In this document: positions 1-9,114 of the stretch, piece by piece | Layout of the letters: each line of letters opens with the position of its first letter | Position numbering within the stretch: the first letter of the stretch is position 1 | Assembly (NCBI RefSeq): GCF_000331285.1 | Contig: NZ_ANFX01000032.1 | Span: 105,009-169,008 of the forward strand | Length of the DNA: 64,000 nucleotides | Reading direction: 5' to 3' | Source of the DNA: Porphyrobacter sp. AAP82 | GTDB lineage: Bacteria > Pseudomonadota > Alphaproteobacteria > Sphingomonadales > Sphingomonadaceae | Translations under genes and position numbers: made by a program | Notes under the pieces: model-generated | The model's database searches: none | What the model was told of the DNA's origin: nothing | Seen by the model: only the letters and a program-made list of their open reading frames with translations

Positions 1-2
1 CG

Positions 3-434
<432 letters not shown>

Positions 435-441
435 GATCACC

Positions 442-597
442 CTTCCCTCCCGCCGGAGGTTGGCTCCAGCCAACCGACCAATCCGGAAAACCGGGAGGGG
501 AGAGAGACTTGCCAGCTTGCTGGCTCGTCGCAGCGGGGTGGGCCTCCACCGGCCCATTCCCACCCCCAGCCCCTCCCGCAAGCGGGAGGGGGGTTAG
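442..597. repeat. Composite palindromic repeat between atpD and atpC (copy a)
   Basis: A small hairpin GGTTGGCT-CC-AGCCAACC lies at 458-475. A CCCCTCCCGC-AA-GCGGGAGGGG palindrome lies at 570-591, preceded by the linker GCAGCGGGGTGGGCCT. The linker and right palindrome recur at 34568-34697, and related palindromes at 15131-15220 and 58279-58376, so this is a dispersed family. Here it sits inside the atp operon and could affect atpD/atpC message stability or ratio (inference). Confidence 0.8.
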
Positions 598-606
598 GAA
601 GAGACA

Positions 607-864
607 ATGCCCCTCCACTTCGAACTCGTCACCCCTGCCAAGCTCGTCCGTTCGGAACAGGTCCACATGGTGGTCGTCCCCGGCACCGAGGGCGAATTCG
701 GCGTGCTCGAAGGCCATGCGCCCTTCATGAGCACCATCCGCGACGGGGCTGTGCAGATCTTCGCCAAGGACGGCGCTGCGCCCGAAATCATCCAGGTGCG
801 CGGCGGCTTTGCCGAAGTGGGCGAGAAGGGCCTCACCATCCTCGCCGAACACGTCGAGGCGTGA
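607..864 (+). CDS. atpC: F1 ATP synthase epsilon subunit (short form)
   Basis: This 85-residue protein matches the N-terminal beta-sandwich domain of the epsilon subunit ([36 protein letters not shown]). Epsilon belongs to the central stalk of F1 and couples rotation to catalysis. The common bacterial form is about 130-140 residues with a C-terminal two-helix inhibitory domain. That domain is absent here, as in several alphaproteobacteria in which another protein takes over inhibition. A GGAAGAG ribosome binding site precedes the ATG. The stop overlaps the GTG start of the next gene by four bases, so the GNAT gene is probably translationally coupled. Confidence 0.95.
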   Translation: MPLHFELVTPAKLVRSEQVHMVVVPGTEGEFGVLEGHAPFMSTIRDGAVQIFAKDGAAPEIIQVRGGFAEVGEKGLTILAEHVEA

Positions 865-1358
865 TCGGCGAGCGGCTCGACCTTCGGGCCCTTGCCGCCG
901 ACCCCGGTCTTCGCGACGCGTTGCTGGCGCTCAACAACCCGAGCGCGGCGGAAACCTCGTGGCTCGAAGCCGCCCGGTTCGAACAGATGGTGGACAGCGC
1001 GTTCGCCGCCCTCCACGTGCCCGGCGCCCGGGCCCTGCTCGTGACCTTCGATCAGGACGCCGGTTACGACAGCCCCAATTTCCTGTGGTTCCGCGAGCGG
1101 CGGGAGCGGTTCGTCTATATCGACCGCATCGTGGTGAGCGAAACCGCGCGCGGCGCCGGGCTGGCGCGGCAGCTCTATGGGCAGCTGTTCGCTCTGGCAC
1201 GCGAGGCGGGGCACGACTGCGTGACCTGCGAAGTCAATGTCCGGCCGGCCAATCCGGGGTCTGACGCATTTCACGCGGCGATGGGTTTTGTTGAAGCGGG
1301 GCGCGCCGATCTGTCGCCGGACAAATCGGTCCGCTACCTCGCCAGACCGCTCGGCTGA
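861..1358 (+). CDS. GNAT family N-acetyltransferase
   Basis: A 165-residue GNAT-fold protein. The acetyl-CoA binding motif A is seen as [17 protein letters not shown] around residues 91-107, which fits the R/Q-x-x-G-x-G/A pattern. It is followed by [21 protein letters not shown], the usual strand-helix preceding the final strand. The substrate cannot be told. The GTG start overlaps the atpC stop by four bases (GTGA), so it rides on the end of the ATP synthase operon. No function in energy metabolism should be inferred from that position alone. Confidence 0.85.
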   Translation: MIGERLDLRALAADPGLRDALLALNNPSAAETSWLEAARFEQMVDSAFAALHVPGARALLVTFDQDAGYDSPNFLWFRERRERFVYIDRIVVSETARGAGLARQLYGQLFALAREAGHDCVTCEVNVRPANPGSDAFHAAMGFVEAGRADLSPDKSVRYLARPLG

Positions 1359-1428
1359 GGCGTAAGGCCCGCTCTTTCTGCATCCGCCTATCCGGAAAAT
1401 TAACCATGTCCGTGCCACAGCGGCGGGC

Positions 1429-2916
1429 ATGTTGATGTCTTCGGCTATCCGTCCCGCGCCTGCGACCGCTGCGAGCGCGGCCCGCAAAGACCAGTGGATC
1501 GTGCTGGCGCTCGCGCTGCTCACGTTCTTCGTGCGGGGCGCGTGGATCGGCGATCCCAATGCCGATGTCGACGAGCAGCTCTATTCGCTGATCGGCAACC
1601 AGATGCTGTCGGGCGCGGTGCCCTTCGTCGACCTGTGGGACCGCAAGCCCTGGGGCCTGTTCGCGCTGTTCGCGGCGTTCCACGCGATCGGCGGGGCGGG
1701 TTCGGAGGCGTACCAGACCGCCGGCGCGCTGTTCACGCTGGCGGGCGCGGTGATGATCTTCCACCTCGCCCGCGCGCAGGCCGACCGGATGACTGCGGCA
1801 GCAGGGGCCGGGCTCTATGTGGTGCTGTGCACGATCAACGATGCGCATTCGGGCAATTCGGAGGTGTTCTTCATCCCGCTGCTGATCGCGATGGCGGTGC
1901 TGGTGCGCGAGACCGGGCATCCGCGCGCCGTGGGCCGCGCGGCTGTCGCCATGCTGATCGGCGGGCTGGCGCTCCAGATCAAGTACACCATCATCCCGCT
2001 ATGCCTGTTCTTCGGCCTGTGGGCGCTGTGGGGCCAGTGGCAGCGCGGCATGAAGCTGGGGCGGCTGGCGGCCCTGGCGGCGGGCTTCGGCGTCCTCGGC
2101 ATCCTGCCGACCGCGCTCGTCAGCGCGGGCTACTGGGCAGCGGGGCACTGGGACGATTATGTCTTTGCCAATTTCGTCTCCTTCTTCGATCGCCTGCCCG
2201 CGAGCACGGGCCGGGTCCACCCGCTGATGCTTGCCTATCTCGGCCTGCAATTGTCGCTGAGCTGGCTCGGCTTCCGCGCCGCGCAGCGCATCTGGCCCGA
2301 GGGGCTGCCGCGCGATTATGTGTTCGTGATCGGGTGGCTGGTGGCGGCGGTGGCGACGGCCTATCTGCCCGCCACGGTCTACCGCCACTACCTTGCCGCG
2401 CTGATCCCGGCGACCGCGCTGCTCGCCCTGCCGCTGTTCCACCGTGAGCCCAGCGAGCGGATCAACCGCGCCGCGCTGCTGCCGGTCGCGGTGTTCCTGC
2501 TGATCGTGCCCTACCAGTACTGGGTGAGCCACGAGAACCGCACGGCGACCTTCCGGCTGGCCGAGGCGATCGCCCCGCATCTCGATGCCGAGGCTGGACA
2601 GTGCCTGCTGGTGTTCGACGGGCCGACCTCGCTTTACGGCCTCACCAATAGCTGCCTGCCGACCAGGCTGATCTACCCCGATCACCTCAACAACGCGCTC
2701 GAGATGAATGCGCTGGGGATGCGGCAGGAGGACGAGGTGCGGCGCATTCTGGCCACCCGCCCCCCGGTGATCGTCACTGCCGACCAGCCGCTCACCCCGC
2801 AGAACTATGCGGCCAAGGATCAGGTCGATGCCGCGATCCGGCAGGATTACCGCCTGCTGGCCAGGCAAGAGCTCCACCACCGCTACATCACCGCCTGGGT
2901 GCGCCGACAGCCCTAG
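1429..2916 (+). CDS. Polytopic membrane glycosyltransferase-like protein (GT-C/PMT type)
   Basis: A 495-residue protein with about ten hydrophobic segments. Right after the first segment comes the acidic motif NADVDEQLYSLIGNQMLSG, followed by PFVDLWDRKPWGLF. This resembles the catalytic first periplasmic loop (D-D/E motif) of GT-C enzymes of the ArnT/PMT group, which move sugars from polyprenyl-phosphate carriers. The soluble tail after residue 370 is the less conserved C-terminal domain. The start is ATG 1429; an internal ATG two codons later is possible. It is a stand-alone gene, so the sugar and acceptor are unknown. Confidence 0.72.
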   Translation: MLMSSAIRPAPATAASAARKDQWIVLALALLTFFVRGAWIGDPNADVDEQLYSLIGNQMLSGAVPFVDLWDRKPWGLFALFAAFHAIGGAGSEAYQTAGALFTLAGAVMIFHLARAQADRMTAAAGAGLYVVLCTINDAHSGNSEVFFIPLLIAMAVLVRETGHPRAVGRAAVAMLIGGLALQIKYTIIPLCLFFGLWALWGQWQRGMKLGRLAALAAGFGVLGILPTALVSAGYWAAGHWDDYVFANFVSFFDRLPASTGRVHPLMLAYLGLQLSLSWLGFRAAQRIWPEGLPRDYVFVIGWLVAAVATAYLPATVYRHYLAALIPATALLALPLFHREPSERINRAALLPVAVFLLIVPYQYWVSHENRTATFRLAEAIAPHLDAEAGQCLLVFDGPTSLYGLTNSCLPTRLIYPDHLNNALEMNALGMRQEDEVRRILATRPPVIVTADQPLTPQNYAAKDQVDAAIRQDYRLLARQELHHRYITAWVRRQP

Positions 2917-3019
2917 GCACCGCCGCGCTTGCATGCGCGCCAACTCCCTGCAATTCTCGTGCTTCGCGCGGAGCCCCCGCACGGGCCGCCGCAGCATCCG
3001 TCACAGGGAGAGACTTGAC

Positions 3020-5146
3020 TTGAAACTCGCTTCGAGGCTGGCCATGGCTTTGGCCATGAGCACATCGACCATTGCCCTTGCCGATGACGGCATCCCGGGG
3101 CCCGCGCAGGACCCCTATATCTTCCTCGAGGAGGCGCGCAGCCCCGCAGCGCTCGACTGGGTCGCCAAGGAGAACGCCCGCACGCTGGCCGCCTTCGAGG
3201 CCGATCCGCGCTATGCGCAATTGAAGGCCGAGGCGCTGGCGATCTTCGACAGCAACGACCGCATCCCCTTCGTCAGCTTCCGGCCCGACGGACTCTACAA
3301 TTTCTGGCAGGACAAGGCGAACCCCAAGGGGGTGCTGCGCCGCACCACGCTGGAAAGCTACCGGAGCGAGAAGCCCGAATGGGACGTCATCCTCGATGTT
3401 GACGCACTCGCCAAGGCGGAAGGGCGGGAGTGGGTCTATCAGGGATCGACCTGTCTGCCGCCCGATCTGAACCGCTGCATGATCGCGCTCAGCGACGGCG
3501 GCGAGGACGCCACGATCCTGCGCGAGTTCGACACCAGGACCAAGCAGTTCATCGAGGGCGGCTTCGTGCTCGACCAGAAGAGCCAGGGCGGGGCCGAATG
3601 GGTCGACGAGAACACCCTGCTGGTCGGCCGCAACTTCGGCGAAGGGACGCTCACCGAGAGCGAGTATCCCTTCACCACCCGTGAATGGAAGCGCGGCACC
3701 CGGATCGAGGATGCGCCCGAAATCTTCCGCGGCGACGCCAAGGATGTCTCCTCGGGCGCGGCGCTGCTGCGTGACAATGCCGACGTGATCCACGCCCGCA
3801 TCGCCTATCGCGGGATCAGCTTCCACGAACGGCTGTGGTATGTCTGGCAAGGGGGCCAGTGGCTCCAGCTCGACCTCCCCACCAAGGCCAATCCGGTCGG
3901 CATCGTCGATGAACACATGCTGTTCTCCCCCGATGTCGAGTGGACCGTGGGCGACCAGACCTTCCCGGCCGACAGCCTTGTCGCGGTCAATCTGGAAGAG
4001 TGGAAGGCCGATCCCAACGGCGCCAGAAAATCGCTGGTATGGGCGCCGGGCTACCGCCAGACCAAGCAGGGCAGCACGGTCACTGCCGGCGGGCTGTATG
4101 TCGCGCTGCTCGACAATGTGGTCGGCAAGGTGCTGAAGTTCAACTTCGATGACGGGCGCTGGAGCAGCACGCAGGTCGCCCTGCCTGACAATGCGACGAT
4201 CGGCATCGCCGCCTCCGCGGATGACAGCGACGAGATCATGTACACCGTCAGCGGCTTCCTCGAGCCGACGACGCTCTATTACACCGATGGCGCTGCCGTC
4301 CCTGCGGTGATCAAGACCTCGCCGTCCTATTTCGACCCGGCCGGCGCCAGCGTCGAGCAATACGAGGCGGTGAGCAAGGACGGGACCAGGATCCCCTACT
4401 TCATCGTCAAGCCCAAGGGGATGAAGGCCGACGGCTCGACCGCCACGCTGCTGACCGGCTATGGCGGCTTCCAGGTCCCGCGCCTGCCCGCCTATCTCGG
4501 TTCCACCGGCAAGCTGTGGGTGGAAAAGGGCGGCGCCTATGTACTCGCCAACCTGCGCGGCGGGGGCGAATTCGGTCCCGCTTGGCACCAGAGTGCGATC
4601 CGCGAGAACAAGCAGCGCACCTGGGATGACTTCATCGCCGTGGGCGAGGATCTGGTGAAGCGCGGCTTCACCAGCCCCGAGCATCTCGGCATCCAGGGCG
4701 GATCGCAGGGGGGCCTTTTGGTCGGAACCTTCTTCACCCAGCGGCCCGATCTGCTCGGCGCGGCGATCGTGCAGATCCCGCTGTTCGACATGCTGCGCTA
4801 TCACCTGATCGGGCGCGGGGCTTCGTGGATCGGCGAATATGGCGATCCGCGCATCCCCGAACAGCGCGCCTGGATCGATGGCTATTCGCCCTACCAGAAG
4901 ATCGTTGCGGGGGTCGAATATCCCGAACCCTTCCTGTGGGCCTCGACCGCCGATGACCGGACCCATCCCGCCCACGCCCGCAAGGCGGCGGCGAAGCTCA
5001 AGGCCTTGGGCCAGCCCTACTACTACTTCGAGGATACCACCGGCGGCCATTCCGGCGGGGTCGACAACGACCAGCGCGCCAAGCTCCAGGCGCTGCAATT
5101 CATCTACCTGATGAAGCGCCTGATGGACGAGCGGCCCGCCAAGTAG
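3020..5146 (+). CDS. Prolyl oligopeptidase family serine peptidase (S9), exported
   Basis: A 708-residue S9 peptidase. The proposed TTG start at 3020 has AGGGAG ten bases upstream and yields a good signal peptide (MKLASRLAMALAM...TIALA), predicting a periplasmic or secreted enzyme. A start at ATG 3044 would lose the lysine. After an N-terminal segment (DPYIFLEEARSPAALDWV) comes the beta-propeller region, then the catalytic domain. The nucleophile is in GGSQGG (Ser about 562), the Asp is one of the pair in TADDRTHPAHA (about 645/646), and the His is in TGGHSGG (about 677). It should cleave short peptides, typically after proline. A terminator follows. Confidence 0.88.
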   Translation: MKLASRLAMALAMSTSTIALADDGIPGPAQDPYIFLEEARSPAALDWVAKENARTLAAFEADPRYAQLKAEALAIFDSNDRIPFVSFRPDGLYNFWQDKANPKGVLRRTTLESYRSEKPEWDVILDVDALAKAEGREWVYQGSTCLPPDLNRCMIALSDGGEDATILREFDTRTKQFIEGGFVLDQKSQGGAEWVDENTLLVGRNFGEGTLTESEYPFTTREWKRGTRIEDAPEIFRGDAKDVSSGAALLRDNADVIHARIAYRGISFHERLWYVWQGGQWLQLDLPTKANPVGIVDEHMLFSPDVEWTVGDQTFPADSLVAVNLEEWKADPNGARKSLVWAPGYRQTKQGSTVTAGGLYVALLDNVVGKVLKFNFDDGRWSSTQVALPDNATIGIAASADDSDEIMYTVSGFLEPTTLYYTDGAAVPAVIKTSPSYFDPAGASVEQYEAVSKDGTRIPYFIVKPKGMKADGSTATLLTGYGGFQVPRLPAYLGSTGKLWVEKGGAYVLANLRGGGEFGPAWHQSAIRENKQRTWDDFIAVGEDLVKRGFTSPEHLGIQGGSQGGLLVGTFFTQRPDLLGAAIVQIPLFDMLRYHLIGRGASWIGEYGDPRIPEQRAWIDGYSPYQKIVAGVEYPEPFLWASTADDRTHPAHARKAAAKLKALGQPYYYFEDTTGGHSGGVDNDQRAKLQALQFIYLMKRLMDERPAK

Positions 5147-5168
5147 GCACAACGTCAAGGCACACCGC

Positions 5169-5204
5169 AAGGGGCGGCTCCGCGCAGGTGGAGCCGCCCC
5201 TTTT
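5169..5204 (+). terminator. Rho-independent terminator after the S9 peptidase gene
   Basis: An inverted repeat AAGGGGCGGCTC / GAGCCGCCCCTT (12-bp stem, 10-base loop) is followed by a run of T at 5201-5204. It lies 22 bases after the stop codon of the peptidase gene. Confidence 0.9.
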
Positions 5205-5298
5205 CGCGTCAACGGCGGCAGGCAAAGCGGCTGCCTGCAAGTGCGTCCGACGCCGCGCACTCGGTCCGTCTTGCGCAGAGCACGGAGCGTTTCATCAA

Positions 5299-5343
5299 TG
5301 CGCCGCTAACCTTCTTCGGAAAGGTCTCGTTAGGCGCCTGCAT
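5299..5343 (+). promoter_or_regulatory. Imperfect inverted repeat in the leader of the DUF1153 gene
   Basis: Nested complementary blocks ATGC...GCAT, CTAAC...GTTAG and CCTT...AAGG surround a CTTCGG centre. As RNA this would fold into an interrupted hairpin about 50 bases before the DUF1153 start; as DNA it could be an operator. No T-run follows, so it is not an obvious terminator. Confidence 0.4.
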
Positions 5344-5393
5344 CAACACTCGGGCCATCGGGGGCGATGACGTAACCCAAGGGAACATCACCG

Positions 5394-5636
5394 ATGGCCT
5401 ATGACCGGAACATCTCGATTGCCGGTGCGATCAAGAGCTACAACCAGCTTCCCAAGCACCACCGCGTCCACTGGTCGAAGGCGCGCAAGGACGAGGTCGT
5501 GCGTGCGGTGCGCGAGCAGACGATCAGCTTTCACGAGGCGCGCGAGCGCTACCTCCTGAGCCGCACCGAGTTCGAGCAGTGGGAGGCGGACTACCTCGCC
5601 ACCGGCGGCGAGAGCGCGGGCATGCAGGACGCGTGA
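5394..5636 (+). CDS. DUF1153 (SciP-like) transcriptional regulator
   Basis: An 80-residue protein of the DUF1153 family, whose characterised member is SciP of Caulobacter, a small helix-turn-helix inhibitor of the cell-cycle regulator CtrA. The family core is visible: WSKARKDEVVRAVREQTISFHEARERYLLSRTEFEQWE, meaning helix, helix-turn-helix and the tryptophan-containing end. Alphaproteobacteria often carry more than one member, so I do not name it sciP. It is a single gene preceded by an unusual inverted repeat and is convergent with the HNH gene. Confidence 0.8.
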   Translation: MAYDRNISIAGAIKSYNQLPKHHRVHWSKARKDEVVRAVREQTISFHEARERYLLSRTEFEQWEADYLATGGESAGMQDA

Positions 5637-5649
5637 TCCTTGCGCGATG

Positions 5650-5925
5650 CTAACGGGTCGGCGCGTCGAAATCGGCGGGTTTGTTCGCGATCCACGCCAC
5701 GAACTTGGCGATCGCCGGATGGGCGCGGATCGTGTCCGCATCCTCGCCGATGCGCGCCAACTCGTTGTTGGTGAAGTTCGCATGGATCGTCTTGTGGCAG
5801 ATCGGGTGGACCGGCACCTTCACCTTGCCCTTCTTGGCCTTGGGCACCGGATGATGCCACTGGACGATATCGCCCAAGGGGCGGTCGCACAGCCAGCAGG
5901 CGAGGGGTTCCTCGCTCTCAGTCAC
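5650..5925 (-). CDS. Small HNH-type zinc-binding protein
   Basis: A 91-residue protein with CWLCDRPLG near the start, VQWHHPVPKAKKG, and HPICHKTIHANFTNNEL. The two CxxC-like pairs and the WHH...H pattern are those of the HNH/beta-beta-alpha-metal fold. HNH proteins are often nucleases, but the family also includes small proteins of unknown role, and no partner methylase or toxin gene is near. Its start overlaps the end of the upstream hydrolase gene by eight bases, so the two are co-transcribed. Confidence 0.75.
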   Translation of the reverse strand: MTESEEPLACWLCDRPLGDIVQWHHPVPKAKKGKVKVPVHPICHKTIHANFTNNELARIGEDADTIRAHPAIAKFVAWIANKPADFDAPTR

Positions 5926-6847
5926 AGGTCAGCCCGAAGCTGTCGCGCGTCAGCAAGGCGGCGAAGTTGCCATCTCGCATGGCGGGGGCAATCAGTTCGC
6001 TCGCCGGACGCAGGATCGAGAAGTGGGTGCAGCCCTCGACCACGTGGAACCGCGCCTTGGGGTTGCCGTTGGCCTTGGCGAAGGCGGCGATCTCGCCCGC
6101 ATTGCCCTGCCGCCCCTCGAGCACCAGCGTGGGAGCGGTGATCGAGGCAAGCCAGTTGATCGGCGCGCGCAGGCGCTGGCCCGCAATGTCCTTGGCCCTG
6201 ACCGGCTGCACGCCCCACAGCCCGTTCCCGTAGAACTGCGGATCGGTCACCGGACCGAAGGCAACCACGCCCGCCCACTCCGCGGCATATTCCGACGCGA
6301 GCAGTGCCATCGTCCCGCCACTGCTGTGCCCGCCGAGATAGACCTTGTCGGGGTCGACAAAGGGTTGGGCCTTGAGCCAGCGGGTCGCGGCGACAAGGTC
6401 GTCAAGCTCGCCGAAATAGCTTTCGATCTGCCCGGGATTGCCGTTCAGACCGCGCACCGCCGGGTAGAACACCACCATCCCGGCCTCGCGGAAGGCGGCG
6501 GCGGACTGGTCATTGGCACGCGGCTGGGGCGTCCAGAAATCGCCGATCGCGGTATTGCCGCCGCTGATCCAGATGATCGCCGGGCGCCGCCCTTCGGTAT
6601 CGGGCACGCCGGCAAGATAGCCCGCCATGGTGCCGAGCGGGCCGGGATAGCCGACCAGCTTCATCCAGCTGACGGGCGGGGTTTCCGGCTTGTCCCGCTG
6701 GCGCGCCTTGGTGCCGAGATTGGCCGCCTGCCCTGCCCGGGCCTCGGCCAGGGTCTGCGGCGCGCCGGCTTCCTGCGCCGCTGCCCCACCCAGCAGGCTG
6801 CCCGCCGCCACCAGCGCGAGCAGCGCCTTGCGCCAATTCATCCTCAT
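5918..6847 (-). CDS. Exported alpha/beta hydrolase (dienelactone hydrolase / S9-like)
   Basis: A 309-residue protein with an N-terminal signal peptide (MRMNWRKALLALVAAGSLL...AAAQ). The alpha/beta-hydrolase core has the nucleophile elbow GHSSGG, a probable acid in the LVLEGRQGN region and the late His in EGCTHFSIL. Part of it resembles the catalytic domain of S9 peptidases without the propeller. The substrate is unknown. The start is supported by AAGGAG seven bases upstream, lying within the end of glmU, and the gene follows glmU by four bases. It is therefore probably read from the glmU promoter. Confidence 0.8.
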   Translation of the reverse strand: MRMNWRKALLALVAAGSLLGGAAAQEAGAPQTLAEARAGQAANLGTKARQRDKPETPPVSWMKLVGYPGPLGTMAGYLAGVPDTEGRRPAIIWISGGNTAIGDFWTPQPRANDQSAAAFREAGMVVFYPAVRGLNGNPGQIESYFGELDDLVAATRWLKAQPFVDPDKVYLGGHSSGGTMALLASEYAAEWAGVVAFGPVTDPQFYGNGLWGVQPVRAKDIAGQRLRAPINWLASITAPTLVLEGRQGNAGEIAAFAKANGNPKARFHVVEGCTHFSILRPASELIAPAMRDGNFAALLTRDSFGLTCD

Positions 6848-6851
6848 CCCC

Positions 6852-8219
6852 TCACTCCTTCTTTTCTGCGGCTTTCTTCTTTTTCATCGTATCATGAAAC
6901 CGGTCGGCCCAGCCGTCCTTCACCAATTGCTCGGCGCGCACCATGCGCAGCTCTCCTGGCGCCACATCGCGGCTGACGGTCGAGCCTGCCGCGACGATGG
7001 CATCGGCGCCGATGGTGACGGGAGCAACCAGGGCTGAATTGGAGCCGATGAAGGCGCGTTCGCCGATCACGGTCCTGTACTTGAAATAGCCGTCATAGTT
7101 GCAGGTGATGGTGCCCGCGCCGATATTCGCGCCTGCACCGATCGTCGCGTCGCCCAGATAGGTGAGGTGGCTCGCCTTGGCCCCTTGGTGGAGCACGGCA
7201 TTCTTCACCTCGACGAAATTGCCGACGAAGCTGTCCTCCTCCAGCACCGCACCGGGCCTGAGCCGCGCGAAAGGCCCGACCTTGACGCCGCTGGCGAGGC
7301 AAGCGCCCTCGATGTGGCTGTTGGCGCGGATCAGCACCCTGTCGGCGACGCGCACGCCGGGGCCGAAGAAGACATTGGGCTCGATGGTGACATCGCGGCC
7401 GAGCACCGTGTCATGGGCGAAGAACACCGTCTCGGGTGCGATCAGGGTTGCGCCCTCGTCCATGGCCTTGAGGCGGCGCGCGGCCTGCCAGCGCGCTTCG
7501 GCTGCGGCGAGTTCGGCGCGGCTGTTGATCCCGGCAACCTCGTCGGCGCCCGTTTCGATCACCACCACCCTGTCGCCGCGCGCGATGGCGTTGGTGGCGA
7601 CGTCGGGGAGATAGTATTCGCCTTGCGCATTGTCGTTGCCGACGCTTTCGAGCAGCGGCCACATGTCGTCAGAATGAGCGACGATCAGCCCCGAGTTGCA
7701 CAGGCCGACCGCGCGCTCCTCGGGCGCGGCGTCCTTGAACTCGACCATCTTCCTCACCGTGCCGTCAGCATCGGCGATGATCCGGCCATAGGCGAGCGGG
7801 TCTTCGGGCCTGAAGCCGAGCACGGCCACCCTCGCCCCGCCCTCGAGCGCGGCGAACAGCCGGCGCACCGTTGCCGCCTCGACCATCGGGCAATCGCCGA
7901 AGCACACCAGCACGTGGCCCGTGAAATCGGCGAGCGCGGCCTTGGCCTGGAGCGCGGCGTGGGCGGTGCCGAGCTGCGGTTCCTGAAGGGCGACCTCGAC
8001 ATCGCGCCCCTTCAGCGCCGCGCTCAGCTGCTCGTGCCGGTCGCCCGCGACCACCACGGTGCGCGCAAGGTCCGCCTCGGCGAGGCTGTCGAGCAGGTGC
8101 AGCAGCATCGGCTTGCCGGCGACCTGGTGGAGCACCTTGTGCCGATCGCTCTTCATGCGGGTGCCCTTGCCGGCGGCAAGGATGATGGCGGCAAAGGGAG
8201 TGGTCGTCTTCGTGGTCAT
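6852..8219 (-). CDS. glmU: Bifunctional UDP-GlcNAc pyrophosphorylase / glucosamine-1-phosphate acetyltransferase
   Basis: At 455 residues this is the usual GlmU length. The N-terminal uridyltransferase half carries AAIILAAGKGTRMKS and later GYYL-like and FGDCP motifs. The C-terminal half is a left-handed beta-helix of hexapeptide repeats ending in GAGANIGAGTITCNYDGYFK and GSNSALVAPVTIGADAI. It makes UDP-N-acetylglucosamine for peptidoglycan and LPS. The start is ATG 8219, because AAGGA lies seven bases upstream; the ATG two codons earlier (8225) is only one base from it. It is divergent from gph, sharing a 76-base promoter region. Confidence 0.96.
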   Translation of the reverse strand: MTTKTTTPFAAIILAAGKGTRMKSDRHKVLHQVAGKPMLLHLLDSLAEADLARTVVVAGDRHEQLSAALKGRDVEVALQEPQLGTAHAALQAKAALADFTGHVLVCFGDCPMVEAATVRRLFAALEGGARVAVLGFRPEDPLAYGRIIADADGTVRKMVEFKDAAPEERAVGLCNSGLIVAHSDDMWPLLESVGNDNAQGEYYLPDVATNAIARGDRVVVIETGADEVAGINSRAELAAAEARWQAARRLKAMDEGATLIAPETVFFAHDTVLGRDVTIEPNVFFGPGVRVADRVLIRANSHIEGACLASGVKVGPFARLRPGAVLEEDSFVGNFVEVKNAVLHQGAKASHLTYLGDATIGAGANIGAGTITCNYDGYFKYRTVIGERAFIGSNSALVAPVTIGADAIVAAGSTVSRDVAPGELRMVRAEQLVKDGWADRFHDTMKKKKAAEKKE

Positions 8220-8295
8220 GCCCATGTCCTTAGGGAAAGCCGCGCCTGCCAGCAAATGCTTGCAGATTGAAGAAGCTTGCGCCACCGCCGCGCGC

Positions 8296-8991
8296 ATGAC
8301 GGACATCCCCTTCAGCGCCATCGGCTTCGATCTTGACGGCACGCTGCTCGACACCTTCCGCGATCTGGGCGCGGCGGTGAACCATGCACTGGTGCTGGGC
8401 GGCTTTGCCGAGGTGTCGGTGGAAAGCAGCAAGGACCTCATCGGCGGCGGCGCGAAGATCATGCTCGCGCGCGCGGTGGAAGCGCAGGGCGGGTTGCCGG
8501 AAGCCGAGTTCAAGCGGCTCTACAAGGCGATGCTCAGGTTTTACGAGGCGCATAATGCCGTCCACACCGTGCCCTACCCCGGCGTGCGCGAGGGGCTGGC
8601 GGAGCTGGCCGCCAAGGGCGTGCGGATGGCGGTGGTCACCAACAAGTTTGAAGCCTTTGCGCGCAATGTGCTGGCGCAGCTCGATCTCATCGGCGCCTTC
8701 GAGACCGTGATCGGCGGGGATTCGATGGGCAAGGGGCCGGACGGCCAGTTCCTCGCCAAGCCCCATCCTGCCCCCGTGCTCAAGGCGCGCGCGGTGCTGG
8801 GCGGCGGCTCGTTCGTGTTCCTCGGCGATTCCACCTATGATGCACGCGCGGCCGATCAGGCGGGCGTGCCGTTCATCGCCGCCGCCTACGGCTATTGCGA
8901 CAAGCCGGCCGGCGAGATGGGTGCGGCGGCCGTGATCGATTCGTTCGAGGCGCTGATTCCCGCGCTCGAAAGCCTCGGACAGGCCCGCTGA
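8296..8991 (+). CDS. gph: HAD family phosphoglycolate phosphatase-like hydrolase
   Basis: A 231-residue HAD-superfamily phosphatase. Motif I is GFDLDGTLLDT near the N-terminus, motif II is VVTNK, and motif III/IV is KPHPAPV...FLGDSTYDARAA. The cap between motifs I and II is the helical type of Gph. Gph clears 2-phosphoglycolate formed during DNA repair or oxygenation, but related HAD enzymes use other phosphate esters, so the name is probable, not certain. The open frame extends upstream, but ATG 8296 is the first start that does not run into the divergent glmU gene. Confidence 0.85.
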   Translation: MTDIPFSAIGFDLDGTLLDTFRDLGAAVNHALVLGGFAEVSVESSKDLIGGGAKIMLARAVEAQGGLPEAEFKRLYKAMLRFYEAHNAVHTVPYPGVREGLAELAAKGVRMAVVTNKFEAFARNVLAQLDLIGAFETVIGGDSMGKGPDGQFLAKPHPAPVLKARAVLGGGSFVFLGDSTYDARAADQAGVPFIAAAYGYCDKPAGEMGAAAVIDSFEALIPALESLGQAR

Positions 8992-9114
8992 CCCTACGGC
9001 AAAGCGACCTGTCAGTTCGGCTGTTGCAAGCCGCCCACGAAAGTGCCACGCAGCGCCCCGCATATCGGTTTACGCAGGCGTAAAGCGCGCCGCAGTTTGG
9101 ACAGGAGAACACCC

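Noticed and set aside
2888..5260. Minus-strand open frame of about 790 codons opposite the S9 peptidase
   Set aside because: It is antisense to a gene with complete catalytic motifs, has no ribosome binding site and runs through the terminator.
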